From the NCBI GenBank assembly GCA_002917075.1, contig NTMA01000132.1, positions 1 to 64,000 of the forward strand: 64,000 nucleotides of DNA. The letters are read 5' to 3'. Of this stretch, positions 10,801-23,700 are shown one piece after another (positions within the stretch are counted from its first letter, which is position 1; every line of letters starts with the position of its first letter). Below the pieces are notes generated by a model. The model did no database searches. It was not told where the DNA came from and saw nothing but the letters and a program-made list of their open reading frames with translations. This DNA is from Hawksworthiomyces lignivorus (Eukaryota; Ascomycota; Sordariomycetes; Ophiostomatales; Ophiostomataceae). Made by a program: the position numbers and the translations under genes.

Positions 10801-13800
10801 GGGAGGGTGGGAAACATGTAAGGAAGGAGGGAGCGGATGCTACTGCCGCTCCACTGTGGGCGCTAGCGTTTTGAAAAAGCAGCACACGGGGAAGGCGTTC
10901 TTACAATCTTACGTGTATTTGCTTGATCGAAGCCTGCAATTGACAGCCGTCAAGCTGTTTCTCCAGCGGGTGTATACCAGGTGAGGGAAAGAGCGAACAA
11001 TGCAAGGGGTAAGGGAAATAATGATAATTATAATCATACGCTACAACCCTTTAGGGCCTTCCCAGTGGCAATAACATGTCTTTTTCTCCATTCCTTCCAT
11101 TTCCACTTCCATTTCCACTTCCATTTCCACTTCCATTTCCGTTTCCATTTCTATTTCCAGCTCTCTACTCCCTTTCCTTACTTTCCCATTTCCTTTCCTT
11201 CTCTGCCAGTTCGCTGACAAAGTGCTCCATAGCAGCGCCCCTCTTTCCCCATTATGAGCAGCTGGTTGCTGCTTTAGGAAGGGATGGCCCAGGAGAGAGA
11301 GCGATGGTGCGATTTCCCTCCTTACTTGCCTGCCATAGAGATGCGTATTGTACGAGTTGCCCCGAGGAGTTGGTTGGCCGTTTGGCGTCACATACTTAGA
11401 CCTGTCGTTTTAGATATGTCATCTGACATACGACCTTTTCCTAGCCTTTTGGACTCCGTGCTTGTTACTTCTCCATACCTCATACACCGAATTTAATTAT
11501 AGTGGGCTGCCGGACTCCGTAGTACTCCATCTTCGATGCGCATGGAAATCCCAAACTGGGAATACGGAGCAGGACTCGCAGAACAGCGAGGAAAGACCAG
11601 GGGACCCTGATACCCAGCTGTTTATCGCTGGGTGAGAGGGGCATGCTAAAGGAGGGGAGTGCAAGGAAGCGAGCCAAAGAGAGTACGGAGTGTGGAAGAT
11701 GACAATTACCTCCAGAAGCAAGGAAAGCTAGAGAACGCTCGCCGATCATCCTGCTAGCGGGAGAGACAAGGCATGAATTTGCGGGAGTCTACTGCCTTGC
11801 CGGTCGAAAGCCTGTCTTATGACTGCGGAAGAGACCACGGGCAAATCGGGATAGATACGACAAGTAGCAGCAGGACGCCGCCTGAGAAAACCTTTGTGCA
11901 CACGTACTTCGTACGTCAGTCAGTGCTTCTCTAAACGTTCCGACCATGGAACCGACTGGCGACCCAGGCGTCGACCCTGCATGGTAATTGGTTACGTAGA
12001 CAGACACAAACGAATTGCCTTCGGCGATATTGCACAACTTTTTCGGCTGGGCCGTGGAGATCAAGAAGCACAAAAAAAAAAACCATATCCTGAATGATGT
12101 GCAGGAAGAGAGGCAGGGAGAAGAAGAAGAAGAGAGGAAGACATCTGTTCAACTGGCGATCGCTGGGAAAGATGAGACGACATGCTTCTTTGAGGAGGAT
12201 AAAGTGAAGGGCAGCAGCATATACGTGTACGCATGAGAAGAAAGGCGCACATCTGCTCCCATTTGCACCCAAAGGGTGAGGTCCGCTATGCATGCATGGA
12301 AGACTGCCGATCTGCCCGAACCCGGGTTCAATGGTCCCTGGTTTCAAGGGGGTATGTGTCCCAGGACTGAACTGTCAGGTATTCGGATTGCTCCTAGGGC
12401 GCATTTCAACTGCATTGTGAGTTTTCTTCTTTCGATCTTTGTTCTTCTGCGCTTCTTTACATGCTTCTGCCCCTCTTCTGGCTTAGTATTTTCTCCCCTT
12501 GATCTTTTGCTGTCTGCTCCCCTTCCTAGCGAAAATCGTCAATGCATGCCAGCACAGGATTGTCTGAAGCGTCACCCAAAGTGTGTATCCTTGGTTCGGA
12601 CGGGTCGCATGTCACGGTAACGTGGGGATATTAAACGTGCAATATACTATAAGCAAATCCAGCAATTACACAAAGTGCTGCGTCTGCCGCACATCGTATA
12701 TCGTACATCGTAGGGCGCATATTAGTAGACTGGATTTACACCGGCAAATTATATGTAAATATATGTATATACATATATATTTTATTCTTGAATGATTCTT
12801 TCAGCGCTCAGCGACTTTCTTTTCTTCGTTCATGCGTCTGGTGTTTGTCGATCCTCAACCAGGAAATGCGAGTGCACTTGACAGAAGACGTTTCTCGGAT
12901 TTCATACCACGACACTCCAGATGAACTTGGAGAGCACACAGCATGTCGCCACGTTCATCGAGCTGCCATCATCCAAAGGTCCCCCCATGTCTCTCTCGTC
13001 TTCATCTTCTTCCCTGCCTGTCATCAGACGTTATGTTACGTCTAAATTCAATTTAACGCGTCTAAGCTGAACCCCTTGTCCACGTTGCATTTTTCTCTCT
13101 CAGAAGACCTGCTATCTTGTTCTATTTCTTTTCTGCCAATCATCCATCTGTCGTCCCCGGAATACTGAAGCCCTGATCCCTGAAATTGGATCCATTCCGG
13201 CTTTCCGGGGTACATCAGCTCTTTGACAAGAGGGCTCGTATCTTGCTGTTTCTTTTTTTCTGTCAGTTCTAATCAAATCTTTCTAGAAAAGTAGATTTGT
13301 GTGCAGCATCACTTCATTATTCTTCTGCTGGCCGACTCGCCATCTCATTTCAAAAGAGAGGAAATAAAGGGGTACGGCAAATGCCGACAGCTGCGGTCGG
13401 TACTTGGTGGGAAGTTGCTCCGTCCTCCGGCACTTTTCTCGCCACCTTTTTCTCGTACTGCATTGCTCTATTCTTTATCTTTCTCCTTTCCCCTCTTATC
13501 CAATCTCGCTTCTGAGATAAAGGCACCCACGATTTATCTCTGTGCACGGAACCGGGCCGTTTTACTAACAGACAGACCAAGCCTTTGGTACCAAACCGTT
13601 TTAACGCCCTGCCTCCTTCTGCTGTCATCTCATCTGTTGGGGAGAGAATTATCCAACCACGCACTGCAGAGTTACACATGCACACAAGTTTTCCCGTGTG
13701 GAATATGAACCTGTCTGCTGTCCCACTTTCAATATTTGTGGCTTATCCCGCAGTACCGCCGGAGCAGGGTCTAGTAGTGGTGGGTGGCTTGGTCGTTAAT

Positions 13801-14762
13801 AAAATTAGGTTGTCTCGTGAGTGTGGCAGAAATATCTTGTATCTCTATTCGCACTCCGTATTGCGATCAAAGTCTCCTCGCCAACTTCTTCTTAGAGCAT
13901 AAGTTGCATCGTCCAGACACAACGCGCAGAGACACATATGCACACAACGTTGCCATGCCTTTTTACAGAAAGCGGCTGGTCGTTTTATGAAAAGGCTTGT
14001 TTTGGATTTGCCGCTGGTGTGTAAGGTGAGCGAGTGCTTCGCACTATTTTGCTGTCAAGTCGCTCCTGTTTCCTGGTAAAGATCTGTCGGGATGTTTGGG
14101 ATACCATCGAACCCGGAAAAGCAGAACAGAATAACAACCGGGCCGTCAGGAGGCTAAAATAAGATACAAGAGGTGGGAAAAGAGAATAAGAAAAATAAAT
14201 AAAATAATATGTCGGGACCCGGTTTCAACCAGATCATGGAACTGTCGTGCTGGGTGTTCTTTCTAGAAGACGGCAAGACGACGTTTCGCATGGGCGTTGC
14301 GGAATTGCTCGATTCAAGGCGCAAGTTAGAAAGTCATCATTTCGTCGTTAAAACTATATACCTACAGAACGGCAGAGGGAGAGAGGCCTCTTCATTACAT
14401 GACGATAAACATTGTAGTTGATGTTTCTTTACACTCGTTTTCCAAAAATGAAAGAAAAAAAAAACACAAAAACAAGCAAAGGTATAGAAAGAAGAGAGGA
14501 GATGCGATATAAAGCAGAGGAGCATATGATGAAAGAAGGAGAATTAGATGTAAGACAAAGAATAAAAGCGGCCGTAAAACGCGCCATAAAATAGTATCGT
14601 CATCAAGGTCATGAAGAGACAACAAGAGAGAAGACAAGAGAATAAAAAAAAAGGAAAGAATAGAAGCAAAGAAAAACCGAAATCAGAAAACATGCAAACG
14701 GATACCATGCCAAAAGAAAAAAGACAAAACCAAACCCTTATTTTTTTTAATGCCTTCCCTCC
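7892..14762. other. Large gene-free interval of 6.9 kb upstream of velB
   Basis: No convincing protein-coding gene lies between the velB start and the leashin stop. From about 8620 to 9900 the plus strand is strongly purine-rich, so the velB sense strand is pyrimidine-rich, as in long fungal leaders or promoters. Other contents are a 12-bp pyrimidine tandem repeat at 11094-11153, an alternating AT tract near 12750-12785, and several TACGGAGTA/TACTCCGTA words. Open frames of 60-190 codons are repeat-driven and lack recognisable motifs. Distal velB control sequences, a long 5' leader or noncoding transcripts are all possible. Confidence 0.55.
11094..11153. repeat. 12-bp tandem repeat, unit CTTCCATTTCCA, five copies
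   Basis: Three identical units are followed by two with single changes, forming an unbroken pyrimidine-rich tract on the plus strand. It lies in the gap between velB and leashin. On the minus strand it reads as a GGAAATGGAAGT-type purine repeat. Confidence 0.85.
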
Positions 14763-17700
14763 TTAGATGCCCCCCTCAATGTATTGCGCCTCCGCCACCG
14801 ATCCAGCGTCCGTCATGCTGATCGTGCTCCGGTTGCCGTGGCCCGCCAAGGAGCTCATTGCTGCCTCGCCCCGGCCACCGTGGGCCGAGAGCAGGCTGGC
14901 ACCGCCGGCATCCGAGCTGGGTGTGACCCCGCGACGCGTGCCAACAGTGCTGCCGCCGCCGCCGCCGTGTGTATCAGCGCGCGATGCCGACCGCCGCGGA
15001 AGAGGCGCGGCCACCAGCACCTGCGCCGGACACACGACAATCTCGTCATTGCCCTGGCCCTTATCATCGCCCTTCTTCACGACTAGCGGGAACAGAACGA
15101 TGCGGACAGGCACACCGGCCAGCTGCGCGTTGTGCTCATCGTTGCTGTTTCCGCTGCCTGTGCTACCACTTCCTCCGCTCCGGTCGTTCATCAGCTCTGG
15201 GTTGAACGCGACCGTCTCTACCAGCTCGCCGTTGCCGTCGTACTCGGGCTGCAGCGGCGGCAGCATCATGTATTCGGCGCGCTGGCAGCGCATCTCGATG
15301 GACAGGTCGACGGCCTCGCGTACGACGCGACGCAGCTGCGTCTCGATCTGGGCCTCCATGTGCGTGGGCGGCGGCAGGATGGTGCTGAGCGTCTGCAGGA
15401 TGGCCTGCACGACGGCCTCGGTATCCTGGTCGCGCAGATCGCGGAACGCAGGCTGCTTCATCAGCAGCGTCAGCGTGACAGCGCGCCACTGGCGCACGGC
15501 CGGCACCGGCCCAACGTCGAGCAGCGTCTTCTCGAGCGACTTGATCTTCTGGCGCTGCTCGCGGTCCATGCCGAAGAGGTAGCGCGTGAACACGAACTCC
15601 CAGATCATGTACATGGTCATGGCCATGAACACGTCGCGCCGGTGCACGCGGTCACGCAGGTAGTCGTCCACGTCTGACCCGTCGAGCACGGCGTTGTCTA
15701 GCCGGTCCACAATTTTCTCGTCGTTGATCTCTGACGTTAGTCGGCAGGCACGCAGATCGGAGAACTTGCTGAACCGCAGCACCCATTGCTGCACGTGGGC
15801 ACACAGCTGCTGGCACCGTCGATCAAAGTAGTCGACGTCTTGGATGCGCAGCAGGTCAGCTCCATCCGCCGGTAGCGATTCTAGGATCTTGGCCTGCATC
15901 GCCCGGATCTCGTCCTGTGCGGCCTGCAGCTTCGCCTTGAGGTCTGCAATCTCGGCATCTTTGTCGGCCAGCTCTTTCCTGACCGCTTCAGTGTGCCGCT
16001 GGTGTTCGCCGACGGCGTCAGCTAGCTCGCGCGCCGTGGCGCTGTGTTCTGTCTCCAGCTGCCGGAACCGCTCGTTGTGCTGCAGCGCCGATGAGCTGAT
16101 TGCCGAGTTGAGCCCTTCATTTACCTCCGTCAACCGCTTCACTTCCTTCTTGAGATACTCTAGCGACTGCTTCAGCGTTTCAATTTCTCCATCCCGCTCC
16201 GCCAGCGTGCCAGCCGCTCTTTGTGAAAGTGACTGTTCAGCCTGTGCGCGGGCCTCATTTAGCATCCGATTCTCCGCCATCAGCTGCTCGACCCGGTTCT
16301 CCAGCTCCAGAACCTGCATGCTTTGTCGTCGGCGCATGCTGTGCGGCCGGGTCGGTGATCTCGGTGAGCCAATACGGCCCTCGCCGTAGCCATCCTGCAG
16401 GAAGGAAAAAAAAAAGGTGAGCGATTTTTGCTGACAAAGAGATGCAGAGAGGAAAAAAAAAAAAGAATCGAGGCTTAGCAGAGAATGAGACTTACATATA
16501 CGTCGGTCATGCCGCCCCTATCGCGGACACGGCCTTCATTGGCAACAGGAATGCTGCTAGTGCTGGCGATGTCTCTGTTGTTGTCTTCTTTCTGGTTTTC
16601 TCTGGTGCTGGCAGAGACGGCAGAAGAGGAGGCGGTGTGGGAAATATTGTGTGGCGGCGCAATCATGCTAGCGGCAGCGCCAAGGGCAGCTGCCGTCCCA
16701 GCCGTAGCGGCTACAGCAGTCAGGTCACTATGGCTGCGTTGGCTCAGCGACCTGAGGTCACCGCTCATTCGCTTGTCGATCCGCCGCAGAGGCGGGGTTG
16801 ATGAGTAAGCAGCTCGGTTGATGCCTGGACTTTGAGGCCGACTATCAGGCCGCCGCAGGTTGAGTGGGTCTGGCGTCCTCAGCCTCGTGATGCTCGTGTT
16901 CGACAGCGACCGCCGTGCCTGGTGAGGCGGCGGTGTCACTGCCTCTGACGGCAGCGGAGAGGCCATCCGGTGTTCGCGTCCTCGGGATGCTGTGTGCGTA
17001 TTGTCTGACGCGCTCCGCATGGCCGGCTCATGCTCCGATCCTAGGCCAGACCGGACCGCTGGCATCACGCCAGCTGCCAATCCTGCTTCTTTATAGCTAG
17101 TGGTCCGCTTATCATGGCTCGTGCCGGAATGCTCTGGCACTGCTTTTGTCTCTGTCGTAGCTGCAAGATTGGGTCCAGAAGAGCGTGCCGATCGGACCGA
17201 CTCGGGGCTTCGCTGTTCGCTAATGCGGTGTAGATCGGGTGACCGTTCGCGTAAATGGACGCCGCTATCGCGCAGATGGCTTGAATCGCCGCTGTAGCGA
17301 GGTTTTAGATGGGACAATTCGTCTGCAAAGCCACTGTCCCGGTTGGCATCAGGAGTTGATGGAAGATGCCGAGCGCCGTGTTGGACGTGTTCAGTAGACC
17401 GTCTGGGATGGCTCCGTGAAGGAGTTGACGAATCGTGGCCGTGATGCTGCTGTCGCTCGTGGCTCTCGTCCTCTTCGTATGTCTCTTCCAGAACCGGCGG
17501 CAGAATGCTTGACGTCGACCGCCGCAGGTCGCCTGCACTGGACTTGTGTGCGAGCGAAGGGAGCGCCATAGCAGCGACGCCGCCGAGTAACGCAGCAGTT
17601 CCCGCAATCTCGGAGACGGAAGGCGAAGGTGAGAGAGACAGGGCGTGGTGTGAAGCGTGGTGCGGCTCCGCCTTCTCCGTCGTGTATTGTCTTTTCTCCG

Positions 17701-20700
17701 GCTCGGGCGTCCACTCGCGGCTAGCCCGCGGCGACTCCAAAACTGGTCGCCGAGGCGTAGGTTCTCGAGAGTCGTCTAGCAGTTCCTCGGGAATGTTGAC
17801 ATGGGCGCTGCCAGAGGTAATAGCAGCACTTGCAGCAGCATTTGAAACTGCTACTTTGGAAAGGGGAACTTGCCGCAGCTTGTCCGAGTCCCGCCGGCCA
17901 AGAATAGGGCTTTCCAGGTCAGCGTCGTCATCCAGTCCGCGCGACCCAAGTTGCGTCCCGCCGAGACGGCCGTTTTCGTCAAACGAATCTTCCGTCAGCT
18001 TGCTGGAGCTGGCTTCTAGCATGCTCACATCCTCATCTTCCTTCTCCTCCTCCTTCTCTTTCTCCAGTCCTCCTGTCGACCCCAAGAATTCCGGCATCTC
18101 GTCTTCTTCTGCAGCTTCCTCGCGCTCTCCACCTTCTCTCTCCATAATCTTCGGCTCAGCACTCTCCCACACAGCTGGGTCGTCAAAAATGTCCTCTTCG
18201 CGAGGCGTCCTCTTGTCTACTACCTTTTTCTTTCCCTTCTTCTTCTTGCCGCTCGTCTTACCCGGACTTCCTCCAGACTTCTCAATCGCCGCAGCAACGC
18301 TGCCAACAACTACGCCGGTGGCAGCAGCCACAGCAGTTGCAGCTACTGTAGAGCCGCTGCTCTCTTCATCCTCCACTGTCTCACGCTTCTGGACAGCTTT
18401 CCCCTTTCCTTTCTTTTTGCTCGTCTTAGCTTTCACGGACACATCACCCCCGGTGACATCGTCTGAAGCCCGATTGTCCTGTTCTGTTTCCCAATAATTG
18501 TCATCGTATATAGGCTCACCCACCTCCTCTTTGGATACAACAATAGGTGGGGTGTTTCTTGCCATGTTTGTATCATGTTCTAAATCAGCATCATCTACCA
18601 AGGCCGTGGCCGTCGCAATTGTCTCCTGTGGAAGCAAGTCTGCTGCTTTGCTAAATGACAGCTCATCTTGTACCAAGCTGTCTCTCTCTTGCTCTTGTGC
18701 TAAGGCCACCTCGGTCAGCGAAGGCGCTGCCGTGTCTGACATTGATTCGGTTGTCGGGCTGAAGCTCTGAATAGGAAGCAGCTTCGGCACATGGCCCTCT
18801 CGTTCGAAAAGGTCCGTACCTGCGCGTTTCATCAGGCCCCAGGAGCTGGCAGGAGGCGAAATCGAGTATAGCTGCTCCACGGCCTCTGTGCTTCGTGATC
18901 CTTCAAGTATATCGGTGACGGCGGGGTTGATAAAAAGCTTATCAGGAGATACAGGCTCCTCCGGAGGGCGGGTTATGGAGGTCGGAGGCTCAAGGTTAGT
19001 CGGGGTTTCAGGTCGATCGTCTTGTCGTAGCGGGGATGGTGTCCGCGCCTGGGTACCGTGCGTGGCAAAATCGTCACCGGCATCGCTCATCTTTACATCG
19101 TTGTCGTGGTCCTTGCTGCCGTAATAATCAGCGTCACCCTTAGAAACTGAGTCTGTAAGTTCATTATTCTCTTCACGGATTCTTTCAGCAGCCAGTGCTG
19201 TTGTGGCTGTCAATGCAGCTGTTACTGGTACTGTTCCAAGAATTGCTGGTGAGGTTGGCCCGTCCAAGTCCATGGGGGAAGATGGGGCTGGAGGCAAATT
19301 TCTCTCTTCTTGAGCTTCTTCAAAGGCTTGTTCTTGTGCTGCGTGATCCCCTCGAGAATCAGCAGAGGCAATTGCGCCCGATATGGGGGCAGTGGTTGTC
19401 TTGGGTTGTTCTGAGAATTCATCTTCACCTTCAATGGACGGCATCTGCGTAGGTTTGTTGGACTCGTCGGGCAAATTGTCTCGTGCTTCAATGGCTGAGC
19501 CCAAGTTCGGCTTAATATTGCCTTTTTGCTTCTTCTTTTGTTTCTTTGATGAAACGGGCGCGAACTCTGGCACGGATTTTGAATCGGGTTCGGGAACAAC
19601 GACTTCAGGAACAGGTGTTTCGAGGTCCACAGCTCGGTCAGTTGCATCGACGGAGGTATCTTGCATTGCAGGTGTCTGATCAACCGCAGGCGGAGAAATA
19701 TCTTCTGAGCCGCCGCCTGATGGCGTTTCTTCGCTGTCCACCACTCGAAGTTCCGTGAATTGGCTCAGGTCGACAACTTGCTTTGATCCCTTGCGTTTCT
19801 TGCCCTTTTTACCTTTGGATGATGTAGGCGTAGACCAGACACTGGAAGCCTCCTCTTCGGTCGCATCTGATAATTTTGAGGGAAGCATCTCTGGCTCTTC
19901 CGCGATTTGTTTCTGCTCTACGCTTCCCTCCTCCTCGGTAACATTGTCAATGACAGTGGCGACTTTTTCCACAGGTTGCAATGGCTCCGGTGGTGTTGCG
20001 GTCTCTTCGACTTCATCTGACAAACTTTGCATCGCCTTCTTCTTGGCAGCTTTCTTGTCTTTCTTGGACTGCTTTCGAGCTGCTAGCGCCGAAACAGGTT
20101 CATTTTCCTTTTCTAGAGTTTCTTCTTGAATTGCATCGCGCAATATCTCGGCTTGTTCCGGTTCTGTGACAATTTCTGGTTCGCTGAGAGCCTTAGGCTC
20201 TCTAACTGATTCGACATCCAGATTGGTATCTGTCACTTCTCTTTGTCTAGGTTCGGCCTCCTGTTCCTGCTCTTCTTGTCTTTGCTGGGGAGCCTCATCT
20301 TCAACATTGTCGGACTGAGTCTGCCGAGCTTTCTTTTTTGCTGCCTTTTTGTCCTTTTTAGACTGCTTGCGAGTCACTGGTGCAAAAGTGGGCTCGTCGT
20401 CTGGCACCTCGGGTGAGTCTTTCGCAGTTGCTGTCTGGGTTGAAAGAGTTTCCGTGTTTTCTATTTCTTTGCTGGTCTCGGTCTCCGTCAATGCTCTTGG
20501 CTCTTCCGCGATGGCAACCGGTTCTTCCACAGCAGCAGCAGATTCTTCTACAACGGCAGCCGGTTCCTCAGTAATGGTAGCAAAATCTTCAGCGGCAGCC
20601 GGCTCTTCCACAGCGGCAGTTGGTTCTCCTGTGGTGGCAGTCGGTTCTTCAGCAATGGCACCTGGCTCCTCCAAAGCGACAACCGGCTCTTCCACAGTGG

Positions 20701-23700
20701 CAGCCGATTCTCCCACGACCGCAGCCAGTTCTTTAGCTATAGCAGCGGGCTCTTCCACAGCGTTAGCCGGCTCTTCTACAACACTTGCTGGTTCTTCCAC
20801 AACGACAACTGGTTCTGCAGCAATGGTATCAAGATCTTCAGCAGTAGCCTGCTCTTCCACAGCGGCAGTTGGTTCTTCTGTGGTGGCAATCGGCTCTTCC
20901 ACAGTAGCAGCCGGTTCTTCGATAATGGCAGCTGGTTCTTCTACAATAGTAGCTGGTTCTTCCGTAAGAGCAGCTGGTTCCACAATTGATTCGACATCCA
21001 AGACTCTTTCTGGTGTCTCTACCAATGATTCATCAGGTAAATTCCCTAGCGCAGGAAGGTTTTCTTCGCCCCCGACAGCGTCAGACGATTTCTGCTGTGA
21101 CTTCTTCTTTGCGGCACGCTTATCCTTTTTCGACTGCTTCCGTGTTGGAGTGGGAACAAAGCTATCTCCTTCCACTTCTTGGGCTTGCTCTTCGGCTGCA
21201 GGTTGCAACAAAGGTTCCTGCGCGGTCTCGATGTCCTTGGTCTTGTCGAGTTCGGTGGTGCTATCGTGCTCTTCAGTCTTTCCGGGCTCGATAGAGATAG
21301 TCTCCAGCGGCTTTTCAACTTCTTTCTCTTTATCAAGCTCTTTAGACGTTTCAAGCGGCTGTTCAAGTTGTTCATTTGCTGCATCATCTACCAAAGTTTG
21401 TTGTACCTTCTTCTTGGAAGCACGCTTCTCCTTCTTTGTCTGCCCTCGGACGGGACCAGACTCATCCTTAGCAGGCTCCTCGTCAACCTTTGAAAGTGAA
21501 GCCTCTTCCATTTCCATCGCTGTTTCAGGCTCTTCATTCTTGGAGGTCGCTTTAGACTCATGGTCCTGACCTGATGCCAGCTCATCGATGGATTCGGAGA
21601 TTGGTTCAGAGGCGGGCTCGGTGAGAAGCTTGGAAACGGGTTCAACGGGCTCAGCAATAGGCTCACCGGCAGGCTCAGAAACAGCTTCGACGACAGGCTC
21701 AGGAACAGCTTCGGCAACAGGCTCATCAACTGGTTCGCCAACAGACTCCAAAACAGATTCAGAAGCGGGCTCTGTAAGTTCGGCGGGTTCGGTGACAGAC
21801 TCAGGTACTGTTTCGGAGACTGGCTCAGGAGCTGTCGCTGGTTTCACATCTTCGAGGTCAGTCGAAGTCTGGGCCTTCTTTTTCGCAGCACGCTTCTCCT
21901 TCTTTGATTGTTTTCGAGTGGGAGCAAGCGCTTCTTTAGTAGGCTCCTCGTCAGTCTTTGAAGAAGAATCTACCACTATCTCCTCTGCTATATCGGGCTT
22001 TTGCTCTTGCTCCGATACTGGCTTATCGACGGGTTCAGGTGTGATAGTTCGAGAGGCGGATTTAGTGGCTGGCTCTAGAGTCTGGCCCGCGACCGGTTCA
22101 GATGTTTTCTCAGAGGCCTGCTCGGCGGGCGGTTCGGATGTGACTGGCTTTTCATCTTCAAATTCTGTCCCAACTTGGGCCTTTTTCTTGGACCTTTTTT
22201 CTTTCTTGGACAACTTTCGAGTAATTGGCGTAGGAATAGAGGAATCCTCAACAACATTTTCGGCTGCCAGCTCTGGAGTAGCTTCTTGAATTATTGCAGT
22301 CTTTTCAGGTTCTTCGACTGCCTCAGGCAGCAGAGTTACCTCTCGCTCTTGATTCGAAACTGGTTCCACAGCAGACTCAATTGTCGGGCCCGTTACTTGC
22401 TCAACGACGGGCTCATCCACTGACTCTGTCGCTAGTTCCGTTGCTGGCTCTCTTGCCGACTCTGTTGCTGGCTCTCTTGCCGACTCTATTGCTAGTTCTG
22501 TTGCCGGTTCTGTTGCCGGTTCTGTTGCTGGTTCTGTTGCTAGTTCTGTTGCTGGTTCTGTTGCTGGTTCTGTTGCTGGCTCTGATAGTGGCTCTGTAGC
22601 TGGATCTGTCGATAGCATTATCTCCGGTTCGGCCGTTAGGTTGATTATTGGTTCGGTTAGAGGCTCAGAAGCGGGCTCAGTGGCGGGCTCGATAGCAGGC
22701 TCAGTAGCGGGCTCGGTAGCAGGCTCGGTAGCAGGCTCGATAGCAGGCTCGGTAGCAGGCTCGATAGCAGACTCGGAAGTGAGCTCGATCGTGGGCTCAG
22801 TTACTGGCTCAGACGCTGCTTCAATTGATGATTCAGGAGCTGCTTCAATTGCTGATTCGGGAGCTGCCTCAGCTGCTAGCTTAAATTCTTCGGCTTCACT
22901 CAAGGCTTGGGCTTTCTTTTTTGAGGAACGTTTTGCTTTCTTTGACTGCTTTCGGGTAATTGGTGCTGGCGTAAAGTCGTCGGCGACAGGTTGCTCAACA
23001 TCTGCGGATTCGGCAGTTATAGGTGCAGGGGAAGGTTCCGCTTCTGTAGCTACGGGAATTTCATTGGCGTCCACGGTAGCAATTTCTTCAATTTGCGGCT
23101 CTTGCTCAGGAATAGGTTCGGATATTGATTCGGACACTGGTTCGAGCACTGGTTCGAGCACTGGTTCGAGCACCGGTTCGAGCACCGGTTCGAGCACCGG
23201 TTCGGACACTGCCTCGGTTACCGATTCTCGAGGCACCGGCTCAGTCGAAAGTTCAGACAACGGTTCTTCCGGTTCTTCCGCGACTTGCTCAGATACCAAT
23301 TCTCGAGGCAGCGGCTCAGTTGAAAGTCTAGACAATGGCTCTTCCGCGACCGACTCGGACACCGCTTCCAGAGGCACCGGCTCAGTTAAGAGTTTAGACG
23401 ATGGTTCTTCCGCGACTGACACGGCACTCGATGCGGGGGTCTCTTCGACAAGATCTGTCGCAGTCTGTTGAGCCTTCTTCGCTGCCCGCTTGCTTTTCTT
23501 AGACTGCTTCTTTGAATATGTTGGTGCAATTTCCGCTTCTTCAACATCCTTCTCATCTCTGGGTAACTCAGCCTCTTGAATAACTTGAGATTCCTCTGCA
23601 GGAAGATGGTCCTCGCCTGGTGTTGCCTGGTCAAAGGTAGTAGACGATGAAAAAGGGGCAGAAGCGGCAGAGGTAGCTTGTTCTGCTTCGGCTGCCACGT

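Noticed and set aside
12270..12340. Possible tRNA because of a GGTTCAATGG-like word
   Set aside because: No acceptor stem, D arm or anticodon arm could be paired around it.
17505..18497. Plus-strand frame of about 330 codons inside leashin
   Set aside because: Ser/Pro/Phe-rich shadow of the acidic leashin sequence, with no start context or motif.
20349..21569. Plus-strand open frame of about 400 codons opposite leashin, rich in GSSTAA-type repeats
   Set aside because: It is the antisense of the EEPAA repeat tract. The open state follows from the codon pattern of the repeats on the real strand; it has no conserved motif and no independent gene signals.
22641..23471. Plus-strand frame with GSVAGSVAGS repeats
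   Set aside because: Antisense shadow of the EPAT/EPVL repeats of leashin.
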